Shown here: positions 1 to 7,701 of the stretch, in pieces
Numbering within the stretch: position 1 is the first letter of the stretch
How the letters are laid out: the number at the start of each line of letters is the position of its first letter
Assembly: GCA_001304875.1 (NCBI GenBank)
Contig: BBZO01000031.1
Coordinates: 1 to 41,459, forward strand
Reading direction: 5' to 3'
Length of the DNA: 41,459 nucleotides
Origin: Clostridia bacterium UC5.1-2E3
GTDB lineage: Bacteria; Bacillota; Clostridia; Lachnospirales; Lachnospiraceae
The notes under the pieces: generated by a model
The model's database searches: none
What the model was told of the DNA's origin: nothing
What the model saw: only the letters and a program-made list of their open reading frames with translations
Program-made: the position numbers and the translations under genes

Positions 1-1432
1 TCCGTGCAGGCAGACGCCCATGGCCGCCGCCTTCACATCCTCCAGCCCCAGGGCCAGAAGCCCGGCGATCACGCCGGAGAGCACGTCGCCGGAGCCCGCC
101 TTCGCCATGGCCGGGCAGCCGCTCTGGTTGATATATAGTTCCCCGTCGCGCCCGGCGATGACCGTGGCCGCGTCTTTTAAAACGCAGGTGACCCCGTAGA
201 TGTCCGCGTAGGTCCTGGCAGTTCCCACCGGATCCGCCTTAATCTCCTCCGCGCTCTTTTTCGTCAGCCTGGCCATCTCACCCACATGGGGCGTGACGAT
301 GATATTTTCCGTAAAATAGTTTGTAAAATGCGGGTGCTCCGCCACCAGATTCAGCCCGTCCGCGTCCAGCACCACCGGCACGAAGGCCTGTTCCAGAACG
401 GTCTCCACCAGAAGCCTCGAGCCTCCGACCGTCCCAGCCCCGGCCCCAGCACAATGGCCGTGGCCTGCTTCACCGCGCCGGCCACCATCTCCTTGAAAGC
501 CTCTCCGTCCGCCTCCGCGCGGGCCCCGTCGTAGGTCAGAAGCACCGCCTCGGGAATCTGCCCCTGTAAAATAGCCCGGTTCTCCTCGTCCGTGAGAATC
601 CGGCAGAGCCCGGCGCCGGTGCGGTAGGCGGCCAGCGCGCTCATGTAGGCGGCGCCGCTCATCCCCTTCGATCCGGCCACGATCAGCAGCTTCCCGTAGG
701 TTCCCTTGTTGGCGTCTCTCTGCCGCCGGGGAATCTCCCCAGATCTCCGTCGTCGAGGGCCATGGCGTACTTCTCCCCGCCGGCCATGCCCTGCTCCAGG
801 GCTGACTTCGGGAACCCGATATCGGCGGTCACCAGGCGGCCGCAGTACAACCTGCCGGGATACAGAAGACAGCCCAGCTTCTCATAGCCGAAGGTCACGG
901 TCACATCGGCCTTCAGCGCGATCCCCATGACCTGGCCGCTGTCGGAGTGGATGCCCGACGGCACATCGATGGCCGCCGTGAACCGGGGCGACTGGGCCGC
1001 AAGCATCTCCATGAACTCCCGGTATGCGCCCTCGATGGGGCGGCTCAATCCCACGCCGAACACCGCGTCCAGGATGACCTCGCATTTTCCCGGAATGAAA
1101 TCCTCCGTCTCGAACACGGGAACCCCCAGCTTTCTCGCGATGGCCAGCTGGGCCTTAAACTCCTCCGTCCCCCGCTCCGCGTCCCCGGCCAGCAGAATGA
1201 CCGGGCGAAAGCCTTCGAGCGTCAGCATCCTGGCCGCGGCCACGCCGTCGGCCCCGTTGTTTCCCGTGCCGCAGGCCACCCAGATGCGGTCCGTCTTCTT
1301 AAGCGCTCCGCGGATCTCCTCCACAAAGGCCCAGGCGGCCCGCTCCATCAGAACCATGGACGGAATGCCGATCTCCTCCATGGTGTACCGGTCGATCTCC
1401 TTCATCTGTTTTCCCGTCGTTACATATCTCAC
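1..1432 (-). CDS. nnr: Bifunctional NAD(P)HX epimerase / ADP-dependent NAD(P)HX dehydratase, 3' end outside window, two frameshifts
   Basis: Repairs hydrated NAD(P)H (NAD(P)HX). The N-terminal YjeF-type domain epimerises R-NADHX and the C-terminal ribokinase-like domain dehydrates S-NADHX using ADP. Seen: GTG start at 1432 overlapping the acpS stop (GTGA), the epimerase motif GTGNNGADG near residues 55-63, DAVFGVG near 117, and in the dehydratase part NKGTYGKLL and the catalytic-site motif AGSGDVLSG (codons near positions 55-95). The gene runs off the left edge. Two frame changes, near 725 (CCCC run) and near 412 (GAGGCTCG where GAGGCCTCG would restore frame), split the dehydratase half. Both are repaired by one added base, so I read them as probable sequencing deletions. 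It is last of the three visible genes rex-acpS-nnr, with overlaps implying translational coupling. Family assignment is firm. Confidence 0.93.
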
Positions 1433-1795
1433 GGCTTCTCCCCCTCTCCGACCGCAAAGGCGACGGCGTGCTCCCTCGTGTTGCTGATGGACACCTCCAG
1501 CCGCTCCATGCCCATGGCCTCAAAGCGTTTCTTCGCGTTGCCGTACAGGTTCACATAGGGCTTTCCGCGCCCGTCGCGCAGCACCTCGATGTCCGTGAGC
1601 CAGAAATCGGAAAATCCCGTCCCCAGCGCCTTGGCCACCGCCTCCTTGACGGCAAAATCGCCGGCCAGCCTGGGGATCTTCCCCTCAGCCTGCCGGCGCT
1701 CCTCCTCCGTAAATGAACGAACTAAAAAGCCTCTTTTTCACAGGCTTTTTAATCCGTTCTATCTCCACTAAATCGGTTCCTATACCCAGTATCAT
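1429..1795 (-). CDS. acpS: Holo-[acyl-carrier-protein] synthase, with two frameshifts
   Basis: Transfers 4'-phosphopantetheine from CoA to apo-ACP for fatty acid synthesis. ATG at 1795 overlaps the rex TGA (ATGA). Translation opens MILGIGTDLVEIERIKK, the typical AcpS start with the metal-binding Asp of GTD. After a frame change the reading continues FTEEERR..LAGDFAVKEAVAKALGTGF, with the second conserved acidic motif (FAVKEA), and ends in HAVAFAVGEGEKP. Two one-base losses are needed to explain the broken frame, in AAAAAG(G)CC near 1745 and in a T run near 1730. With them restored the protein is 122 residues, the normal family length. The gene is essential, so true inactivation is unlikely. 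It lies between rex and nnr. Confidence 0.92.
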
Positions 1796-2460
1796 TTCTT
1801 TTTGTTCTTTTCCTTCTCCAGCTGGTCCTGCATGCTGCAGACCCGGTAAGACAGGCGCATCAGGCTCTCGGACAGATGCACGTTCTCCACCACCACATCG
1901 TCCGGCACCTGCAGGTCCGTGTGGGCGAAGTTCCAGATGGCCTTGATCCCCGCGTTCACCAGACGCTCCGCGATCTCCGGCGCCTTGGTCTTCGGGATGG
2001 TCAATGCCGCGATCTGCACGTCGTTGTCCTTGATAAACTGCTCCAGATTCTCGATGCCGCGGATCTCCACGCCGCGCACCACCAGACCCACCAGCCTGGG
2101 GTTCACGTCGAACATGCCCTTGATCATGAATCCGCGCCGCTCGAAATTGGTGTAGTTGGCCAGAGCCTGGCCCAGATTCCCGGCGCCGATGATAATGATG
2201 TTGTGCTGCCTGTCGATCCCCAGAATCCTGGCGATCTCTGTATATAAATATTTTACGTTGTATCCGTATCCCTGCTGGCCGAACCCGCCGAAGTTGTTGA
2301 GATCCTGGCGGATCTGGGAGGCGGTCACCTTCATGCGGGTGCTGAGCTCGTTGGACGAGATCCGCTCCACGCCCTCCTCCATCAGTTCTCCCAGATAGCG
2401 GTAATACCGGGGAAGCCTCGATATGACTGCCTTCGATATCTCTTTCTGTTCCACGATCAC
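1792..2460 (-). CDS. rex: Redox-sensing transcriptional repressor Rex
   Basis: Dimeric repressor that reads the NADH/NAD+ ratio and controls fermentation and NADH-reoxidation genes. 222 residues, uninterrupted. Residues 1-80 are the winged-helix domain (SRLPRYYRYL, ASQIRQDLNNFGGFGQQGYGY, the hallmark Rex segment). Residues 88-104 are the Rossmann NADH site (IIIIGAGNLGQAL). The C-terminal helix used for domain swapping follows. The start is GTG at 2460, preceded by AGGAAAGGTG. The gene has its own strong promoter (2493-2520) with a Rex-like palindrome just upstream (2527-2544), so autoregulation is plausible but inferred. It heads an operon with acpS and nnr, which places a NADH sensor beside a NAD(P)HX repair enzyme. 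Confidence 0.97.
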   Translation of the reverse strand: MIVEQKEISKAVISRLPRYYRYLGELMEEGVERISSNELSTRMKVTASQIRQDLNNFGGFGQQGYGYNVKYLYTEIARILGIDRQHNIIIIGAGNLGQALANYTNFERRGFMIKGMFDVNPRLVGLVVRGVEIRGIENLEQFIKDNDVQIAALTIPKTKAPEIAERLVNAGIKAIWNFAHTDLQVPDDVVVENVHLSESLMRLSYRVCSMQDQLEKEKNKKK

Positions 2461-2492
2461 TTCACCTTTCCTACTGCAATTAATTCCCTATT

Positions 2493-2520
2493 ATTATACC
2501 ATACGTCAAATTTCTGTCAA
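2493..2520 (-). promoter_or_regulatory. Sigma-A type promoter of rex-acpS-nnr
   Basis: Reading the minus strand, TTGACA (2515-2520) is followed by 16 bp and TATAAT (2493-2498). Both hexamers are perfect consensus. It lies 33 bp upstream of the rex start codon. Confidence 0.8.
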
Positions 2521-2526
2521 TTTAAT

Positions 2527-2544
2527 TTGTGAAAAAATAAGCAA
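2527..2544. promoter_or_regulatory. Candidate Rex operator between divergent rex and mgtE promoters
   Basis: The 18-bp sequence TTGTGAAAAAATAAGCAA fits the Rex-box layout TTGTKAA-N4-TTAACAA. The left arm matches fully and the right arm at 5 of 7 positions. It lies between the -35 boxes of the two divergent promoters, just upstream of the rex -35 and just before the mgtE -35. Being only a partial match, it needs binding data. Confidence 0.4.
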
Positions 2545-2545
2545 A

Positions 2546-2574
2546 TTGACATCCAGAGCAGAAGATGGTACACT
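2546..2574 (+). promoter_or_regulatory. Sigma-A type promoter for mgtE leader transcript
   Basis: TTGACA at 2546-2551, a 17-bp spacer, and TACACT at 2569-2574. It would start transcription near 2581, leaving an untranslated leader of about 270 nt before mgtE. Confidence 0.65.
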
Positions 2575-2579
2575 GTAAA

Positions 2580-2846
2580 AGCAGAAAATAAGATGAACGA
2601 AGAGAGGTGAGTATATGGACGGCAGCGGTAATGGACGAAGTTGGGGCATGGTATACGCAGGCAGCAGGTCTGGGACCGCCGGTCAGACACCGTCCGCGGC
2701 TCAGACCTCATAGCTTTGCACACCACTGCCCAGACCGGAGACCAATCACGAACGACAGTTATATTTCAGCATCAAGACGGGATTCGGGAACGGAGCCAGT
2801 GGTATTTTTATGCCCATTTTTCCTTTCCCGGACGTGAAAAGGAGGT
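2580..2846 (+). promoter_or_regulatory. Long structured 5' leader of mgtE, riboswitch class not assigned
   Basis: No convincing coding sequence fills this stretch between promoter and mgtE. It is rich in complementary segments. GGACGG (2617-2622) can pair with CCGTCC (2690-2695), and GGTCTGGG (2667-2674) pairs perfectly with CCCAGACC (2729-2736). The shorter CAGAC copies at 2684-2688 and 2702-2707 compete for the same arm. Such mutually exclusive pairings are what a switching leader would show. mgtE genes of Firmicutes are often under the Mg2+-sensing M-box, but I do not find the M-box signature motifs, so I leave the class open. The mgtE ribosome binding site GGAGG is at 2841-2845. Confidence 0.45.
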
Positions 2847-2852
2847 TTGGAC

Positions 2853-4216
2853 ATGGATATCCGCAGAGAAGAACTTTTAAAACTGATCAGAGGCGGCCTC
2901 ACGCCGAAGGCGCTGGAGGAGCAGCTCTCCAACTACCATGAAAACGACATCGCCGGCATCCTGGAGGAGCTGGAGCGGCCGGAGCGCGAGCGCCTCTACC
3001 GCATCTTAAGCGCCGGCGAGCTGGCAGACATTCTGGAATATGGGAGCACCTATCTGGGCGAGCTGCCGCTCCGCAAGCGGGCGGAGGTGCTGGCGCTCAT
3101 GGACCCGGACAAGGCCGTGGACTATTTAAAGGGACTGGAGCGGGACAAGCGCGGCACTCTCCTCTCCCTGCTCCCGGAGCACGTGACCGAGGACATTCTT
3201 CTGCTCTGGCCCTACGAGGAGGACGAGATCGGAAGCATTATGACCACCAATTACATTGAGATCCGTTCCGGAATCAGTGTGAAGGAGGCCATGCACGAGC
3301 TGGTCCGCCAGGCCGCAGACAACGACAACATTTCCACCATCTACGTGGTGGACGAGAACCGCACCTTTTACGGCGCCATCGATCTCAAGGATCTGATCAT
3401 CGCCAGGGAGGGGACGCCGCTCAGCGACCTGACGGCCACCTCCTACCCCTACGTGTACGCGAAGGAATCCATCGAGGACTGCGTGGAGCAGATCAAGCAG
3501 TACTCCGAGGACTCCGTTCCCGTGCTGGACGAACAGAATAAGCTTTTAGGCGTCATCACCGCCGCCGACTTCATGCGGGTCGTGGACGACGAGCTGGGCG
3601 AGGACTATGCGAAGTTAGCCGGTCTTTCCGCCGAGGAGGATTTAAACGAGCCCGTCCGCAAAAGTGTGTTGAAGCGCCTGCCCTGCTGTTCATCCTTCTC
3701 GGCCTGGGGCTCTGCGTCTCCGGCGTCGTGGGACTCTTCGAGGCCGTGGTGGCCCAGGTCACCATCGTCATCTGCTTCCAGTCCCTCATCCTGGACATGG
3801 CGGGAAACGTGGGAACCCAGTCCCTGGCCGTGACCATCCGCGTGCTCATGGACGAAAAGCTTAAGGGGCGCCAGAAGCTTTTCCTGGTTCTCAAGGAGTC
3901 CCGCGTCGGCCTCACCAACGGGCTGATTTTAGGGCTTGCCTCCTTCGCGGTGGTGGGGTTTTACATCTTCCTGTTTAAAGGGGAAGCGGCAGGCTTTTCC
4001 TTCGCGGTTTCCGCCTGCATCAGCCTGTCCCTCATCCTGGTGATGTTTTTATCCAGCATCGTGGGCACCGTGATCCCCATTCTCTTCAAGAAGATCCACG
4101 TGGATCCGGCGGTGGCTTCCGGGCCGTTAATCACCACGGTGAACGACCTGGTGGCCGTGGTCTCCTACTACGGGCTGGCCTGGCTGGTGCTCATCCGCAT
4201 GTTCCACATGGCGTGA
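2853..4216 (+). CDS. mgtE: Magnesium transporter MgtE, one frameshift
   Basis: Homodimeric Mg2+ channel of the inner membrane gated by cytoplasmic Mg2+. Start ATG at 2853, seven bases after GGAGG. An in-frame TTG two codons earlier is less likely. Order: N-terminal superhelical MgtE_N domain (about residues 1-125, with ALMDPDKAVDYL), two CBS domains (about 130-255, including EIGSIMTTNYI), a connecting helix, then the transmembrane domain with the conserved pore region SLILDMAGNVGTQSLAVTIR and the C-terminal PLITTVNDLVAV. The frame changes near 3680, where CCCTGCTG would need to be CCCTGGCTG. Repaired, the length is about 454 residues, as expected. A structured leader precedes it. Confidence 0.95.
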
Positions 4217-4273
4217 ACGCAGCGTTCTGCGTGGCATGAGCACAATGTTCCGTATGGCGCGGGCACAAGTCTG

Positions 4274-4302
4274 TTGAAATGCGGCGGATTTTATATTATA
4301 CT
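4274..4302 (+). promoter_or_regulatory. Promoter of the ABC-F gene
   Basis: TTGAAA (4274-4279), a 17-bp spacer, and TATACT (4297-4302). The predicted start near 4309 falls inside the 5' arm of the following hairpin, so this gene appears to have its own promoter rather than to be read from mgtE. Confidence 0.6.
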
Positions 4303-4305
4303 GAG

Positions 4306-4345
4306 GGGGAATGCCGCGAAACAGCGCGGACATTCCCCATTTTTA
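4306..4345 (+). terminator. Hairpin with T-rich tail between mgtE and the ABC-F gene
   Basis: Arms GGGGAATGCCGCG (4306-4318) and CGCGGACATTCCCC (4325-4338, one bulged position) are followed by ATTTTTATTT. It is shaped like an intrinsic terminator for mgtE. Because the ABC-F promoter would start inside its first arm, it could also form the 5' end of the ABC-F mRNA. Confidence 0.65.
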
Positions 4346-4368
4346 TTTCGGAATTTAGGAGAATAAAC

Positions 4369-6279
4369 ATGATTCTATCCTGCAGTCATATAAGCAAGGC
4401 ATTCGGGACCGACTCCATTCTGGAGGACGTCTCCTTTCATATCGAGGAGCGGGAAAAGGCCGCCATCGTCGGCATCAACGGGGCCGGCAAATCGACGCTC
4501 TTAAAAATCATCATCGGCGAGCTGCCCCCCGACGACGGCGACGTGGTGCTCGCCAAGGGAAAAACCATCGGATACCTGGCGCAGCACCAGGATCTTTTAA
4601 GCCACCGCACGATTTACGAGGAGCTTCTGGAGGTGAAGCGCCCGGTCATCGAGCTGGAGGAGCGCATCCGCTCCCTGGAGACGGAGATGAAGCACACCGC
4701 CGGCGCAGAGCTGGAGGAGATGCTCTCCCTCTACAGCCGTCTGACCCACGAGTTTGACCTGCAAAACGGCTACGCCTACAAGAGCGAGATCACCGGCGTC
4801 TTAAAGGGTCTGGGCTTTGCGGAGGAGGAGTTTGGTAAGACCGTCTCCACGCTCTCCGGCGGACAGAAGACGCGGGTCTCCCTGGGCAAGCTCCTGCTCT
4901 CCAGCCCCGACATCATCATGCTGGACGAGCCCACCAACCACCTGGACATGGAGTCCATCGCCTGGCTGGAAACCTATCTTTTAAACTATCCGGGCAGCGT
5001 CATCATCGTGGCCCACGACCGCTATTTCCTGGACCGCGTGGTGACAAAGATCGTGGAGCTGGACAACAAAAAATCCACCGTATTCCAGGGGAACTACACC
5101 GCCTACAGCGAGAAGAAGGCCATGCTGCGGGCCAACATTCTGAAAGCGTACTTAAACCAGCAGCAGGAAATCCGGCACCAGGAGGAGGTTATCGCAAAAT
5201 TAAAGTCCTTCAACCGCGAGAAATCCATCAAGCGGGCGGAGAGCCGCGAGAAGATGCTCTCCAAAATGGAGGTGCTGGAAAAGCCCACCGAGGTGAACGA
5301 CGCCATGACCATCCGCTTAGAGCCCAACGTCATCAGCGGAAACGACGTGCTGACGGTCCGGGGGCTCTCGAAATCCTTCGGTTCCTTAACGCTCTTTGAG
5401 AATGTGGATTTTGACGTGAAGCGCGGTGAGCGCATCGCCATCATCGGCAACAACGGCACAGGCAAGACCACGATTTTAAAAATTTTAAACGACATGGTGC
5501 GTCCGGACGCCGGGGAAATCCGCCTGGGCTCGAAGGTCCACATCGGCTACTACGACCAGGAGCACCAGGTGCTCCACATGGAGAAAACCCTGTTCGACGA
5601 GCTCCAGGACACCTACCCCACCATGAACAACACCCAGATCCGCAATATCCTGGCGGCCTTTCTGTTCACCGGCGACGACGTGTTCAAGCGCATCGGGGAT
5701 TTAAGCGGCGGCGAGCGGGGGCGCGTTTCACTCGCGAAGCTGATGCTCTCCGAGGCCAATTTCCTCATCCTGGACGAGCCTACCAACCATTTAGACATCA
5801 CGTCCAAGGAGATTCTGGAGCAGGCGCTTCTTAACTACACGGGAACCGTGCTCTACGTCTCCCACGACCGTTATTTCATCAACAAGACGGCCACCCGGAT
5901 TCTGGATCTGACGGGGCAGACGCTCATCAACTATATCGGGAACTACGACTACTATCTGGAGAAAAAGGAGCATCTGACCAGTCTCCACGTGGCGGCCTCC
6001 TCCGAGGCGGAGAAAGCCCCCGCAGAGAGCGACACGAAGCTGGACTGGAAGCAGCAGAAGGAGGAGCAGGCCCGCCTGCGCAAGAAGCAGAACGCCTTCA
6101 AAAAGGTGGAGGAGGAGATTCTCTCCCTGGAGACCAGAAACGAGGAGATCGATTCCCAGCTGGCGGAGGAAAGCGTCTACTCGGACGTGGCAAAGCTGAT
6201 GGAGTTTAACAGAGAAAAAGAAGAGATCGCCGCAAGGCTGGAAACGCTTTATGCGCAGTGGGAGGAGCTGGCTGAATAA
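4369..6279 (+). CDS. ABC-F family ribosome-associated ATPase
   Basis: Soluble twin-ATPase protein of the ABC-F group (YdiF/Uup-like), which act on translating ribosomes. Some members give antibiotic resistance and others are housekeeping. 636 residues, uninterrupted. First ATPase: Walker A GINGAGKST (35-43), signature LSGGQKTRVSLGKLL, Walker B IIMLDEPTNHLD. A charged interdomain linker (about 240-310, rich in K/R/E) carries the ribosome-contacting region. Second ATPase: IGNNGTGKTT, LSGGERGRVSLAK, LILDEPTNHLD. A C-terminal coiled coil (about 555-636) is rich in E/K/R. No transmembrane segment. The start is the ATG at 4369 after AGGAGA, and the longer upstream frame crosses the hairpin and is rejected. 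Resistance function cannot be read from the sequence. Confidence 0.93.
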   Translation: MILSCSHISKAFGTDSILEDVSFHIEEREKAAIVGINGAGKSTLLKIIIGELPPDDGDVVLAKGKTIGYLAQHQDLLSHRTIYEELLEVKRPVIELEERIRSLETEMKHTAGAELEEMLSLYSRLTHEFDLQNGYAYKSEITGVLKGLGFAEEEFGKTVSTLSGGQKTRVSLGKLLLSSPDIIMLDEPTNHLDMESIAWLETYLLNYPGSVIIVAHDRYFLDRVVTKIVELDNKKSTVFQGNYTAYSEKKAMLRANILKAYLNQQQEIRHQEEVIAKLKSFNREKSIKRAESREKMLSKMEVLEKPTEVNDAMTIRLEPNVISGNDVLTVRGLSKSFGSLTLFENVDFDVKRGERIAIIGNNGTGKTTILKILNDMVRPDAGEIRLGSKVHIGYYDQEHQVLHMEKTLFDELQDTYPTMNNTQIRNILAAFLFTGDDVFKRIGDLSGGERGRVSLAKLMLSEANFLILDEPTNHLDITSKEILEQALLNYTGTVLYVSHDRYFINKTATRILDLTGQTLINYIGNYDYYLEKKEHLTSLHVAASSEAEKAPAESDTKLDWKQQKEEQARLRKKQNAFKKVEEEILSLETRNEEIDSQLAEESVYSDVAKLMEFNREKEEIAARLETLYAQWEELAE

Positions 6280-6280
6280 A

Positions 6281-6332
6281 AATATCCCGTCGTCTACAAT
6301 GAACCGATATCATGTTGACGACGGGATATTTT
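6281..6332. terminator. Bidirectional terminator between the ABC-F gene and the SecB-like gene
   Basis: AATATCCCGTCGTC (6281-6294) pairs perfectly with GACGACGGGATATT (6317-6330). It is flanked by A-rich sequence on the left and TTTT on the right, so it works for both converging genes. The 3' arm reaches the stop codon of the SecB-like gene. Confidence 0.85.
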
Positions 6333-6759
6333 ACATATCACTTTTCATGTTTCCTGCTATCATCGGAGGCAGGATAATCGGGCTCTGCCCGTAGGAGGCT
6401 GTTATTTCGGCAATCAGCAGACTAATTCGATTCATCAGATTCTGCAAGGCAAATCCGCCGTTTTCTTTAAATATCTCTGCCAGCTGGATGCCATGCCAGT
6501 TGATCTCATCTTTATTTTCAGAATTAAATTTTAAAATAACTCCGTACGAAACACTGAGTTCAAACAAACTTTCCGGCTCAAATTTTAATGTACGCGTCAA
6601 TATCACTCTTACCTGTTCCGAGCCCTGTACTTCAGCGGAAATATGGTCAACACAACCAGGAGCCGCCTCTTCTACATTATTTTCGATTATCCTGTAATTA
6701 ATATGGTTCAGATAATATGTCTGTTCCTGTTGAAAATATTTTTCCAAATTTGCAATCAT
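6331..6759 (-). CDS. SecB-like chaperone of a toxin-antitoxin-chaperone cassette
   Basis: 142 residues. The C-terminal half (INWHGIQLAEIFKENGGF, then LMNRISLLIAEIT and GQSPIILPPMIAG) has the SecB fold signature of two helices followed by a proline-rich end. Sec-export SecB is generally absent from Gram-positives. Family members found there are usually solitary SecB-like chaperones tied to toxin-antitoxin operons, as with Rv1957 of M. tuberculosis. Here the gene lies 11 bases after the stop codon of hicB and is third in the order hicA-hicB-chaperone. The inferred role is to bind and protect the HicB antitoxin. Base composition is lower in GC than the surrounding core genes. The assignment rests on pattern similarity and context. 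Confidence 0.72.
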   Translation of the reverse strand: MIANLEKYFQQEQTYYLNHINYRIIENNVEEAAPGCVDHISAEVQGSEQVRVILTRTLKFEPESLFELSVSYGVILKFNSENKDEINWHGIQLAEIFKENGGFALQNLMNRISLLIAEITASYGQSPIILPPMIAGNMKSDM

Positions 6760-6774
6760 TGCTCCCGCTCCTAT

Positions 6775-7263
6775 CTAAGACTGATATGACATTTCAATAA
6801 AATCCCCGAAAGTATACACCCCATAAGATTTAAACGAAAATCTTTCTGTTGTCGATACGCTTCCCCGGTTTCTCAAGACCCTTGATAATTGATCCGGAGT
6901 CTGATTTAATGTTACCTCTGTCTGAGACGAACCATTTACATAAGCCCCAATCGCTTTTTCTACTGTTTTATTTAATGACTCTCCATTTTCCAATGCTTTC
7001 AACGCCAGTTTTTTGTGAAGCTCTGACGATATACGCACATTGAATGTTCCGCTGTACTCCTTATCCGGTTCCTTTCCCATCTCCTGGCAGAACTCCAGAT
7101 AGTCGTCCACAGCGTCACGAAACTCCTGCTCCAGAGTATCAACGCTGTCGCTCTCAAAATTTACTAAATCTCTGATTCCTTCTATTTTTCCATATAAAAT
7201 TTTATTCTCTATATCTATCTCTACTTTTGCGTGATATCCCTTATATTCCAATATACTTTTCAT
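6775..7263 (-). CDS. hicB: HicB-family antitoxin with a 50-residue C-terminal extension
   Basis: 162 residues, uninterrupted. Residues 1-66 form the HicB-like partial RNase-H fold (MKSILEYKGYHAKVEID..ILYGKIEGI..LVNFE, EQEFRDAVDDYLEFC). Residues 72-109 are a ribbon-helix-helix DNA-binding segment (GTFNVRISSELHKKLALKAL..NKTVEKAI). Residues 110-162 are an extension not needed for either domain, ending in an aromatic stretch (FSFKSYGVYTFGDFIEM). It neutralises HicA and represses the operon. ATG at 7263 overlaps the hicA stop (ATGA). The extension, with a SecB-like gene next door, suggests a chaperone-addiction tail like that of HigA1 in the tuberculosis TAC system. This is inference. Confidence 0.85.
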   Translation of the reverse strand: MKSILEYKGYHAKVEIDIENKILYGKIEGIRDLVNFESDSVDTLEQEFRDAVDDYLEFCQEMGKEPDKEYSGTFNVRISSELHKKLALKALENGESLNKTVEKAIGAYVNGSSQTEVTLNQTPDQLSRVLRNRGSVSTTERFSFKSYGVYTFGDFIEMSYQS

Positions 7264-7520
7264 TTTAAATATCCGTTTTCTCTTAAAAATTCGACTAATT
7301 GCTTAACTGCATACTCTTTCATAATATCTCCGGGATGAGGCTTATGAAGATTGATAAACAGTCCGTTATCTTCCCGATAAAATCTCACTCTTGAGCCGGA
7401 TGTCTTTCCTTTGTTTGCATCCATAAATCCCAGAGACAGAAGTAAACTTCGTGCCTCTTGAAACGTATAATCTTTTGGCACCTTTTTTATACGCTCTTTT
7501 GCTTTTTCTAATTTACTCAT
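7260..7520 (-). CDS. hicA: HicA-family toxin (mRNA interferase)
   Basis: 86 residues, double-stranded-RNA-binding-like YcfA/HicA fold. Seen: the motif GKTSGSRVRFYRE, the active-site histidine region NLHKPHPGD (His59) and the ending VKQLVEFLRENGYLK. It degrades mRNA when HicB is lost. The ATG at 7518-7520 sits directly against GGAGGA with no spacer. A second SD-like GAGGTG lies 13 bases upstream. This poor spacing may keep toxin translation low. The operon has its own promoter (7563-7591) and runs hicA-hicB-secB-like, with a 4-base overlap between the first two. Confidence 0.87.
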   Translation of the reverse strand: MSKLEKAKERIKKVPKDYTFQEARSLLLSLGFMDANKGKTSGSRVRFYREDNGLFINLHKPHPGDIMKEYAVKQLVEFLRENGYLK

Positions 7521-7562
7521 TCCTCCAGGCTCTCACCTCTTTTGTAACTGTTTTATAGTTGC

Positions 7563-7591
7563 ATTATAGAATATGTAATTTGAAAAGTCAA
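7563..7591 (-). promoter_or_regulatory. Promoter of hicA-hicB-secB-like operon
   Basis: On the minus strand TTGACT (7586-7591), a 17-bp spacer and TATAAT (7563-7568). The downstream segment holds a short inverted repeat (AACT...AGTT, 7547-7561) that could be a HicB operator, though it is too short to assert. Confidence 0.75.
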
Positions 7592-7701
7592 GGTACATAC
7601 TTTTTCACATTTCCACCACAAAATAGGCACATTTATCTCCTATCATTTTCCACAAAGTGTAAAGCTTATAAACGACTGGCTATGTGAAAGGAGAAGTTAT
7701 T

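Noticed and set aside
1..1432. Programmed frameshifting or true pseudogenisation of nnr, purA, purB, typA and others
   Set aside because: No shared slippery heptamers or stimulatory structures are seen, the genes are largely essential, and a one-base restoration in short homopolymers always suffices.
2607..2837. 76-codon open frame inside the mgtE leader
   Set aside because: Composition is unlike a protein (His/Pro/Arg rich, no domain) and it lies across complementary segments that better explain the stretch.
2580..2846. M-box (Mg2+) riboswitch in front of mgtE
   Set aside because: Context invites it and the leader starts with GAGGTGAG, but the conserved GACGCCAATGGG-type core and the closing elements are not found, so I leave the leader unassigned.
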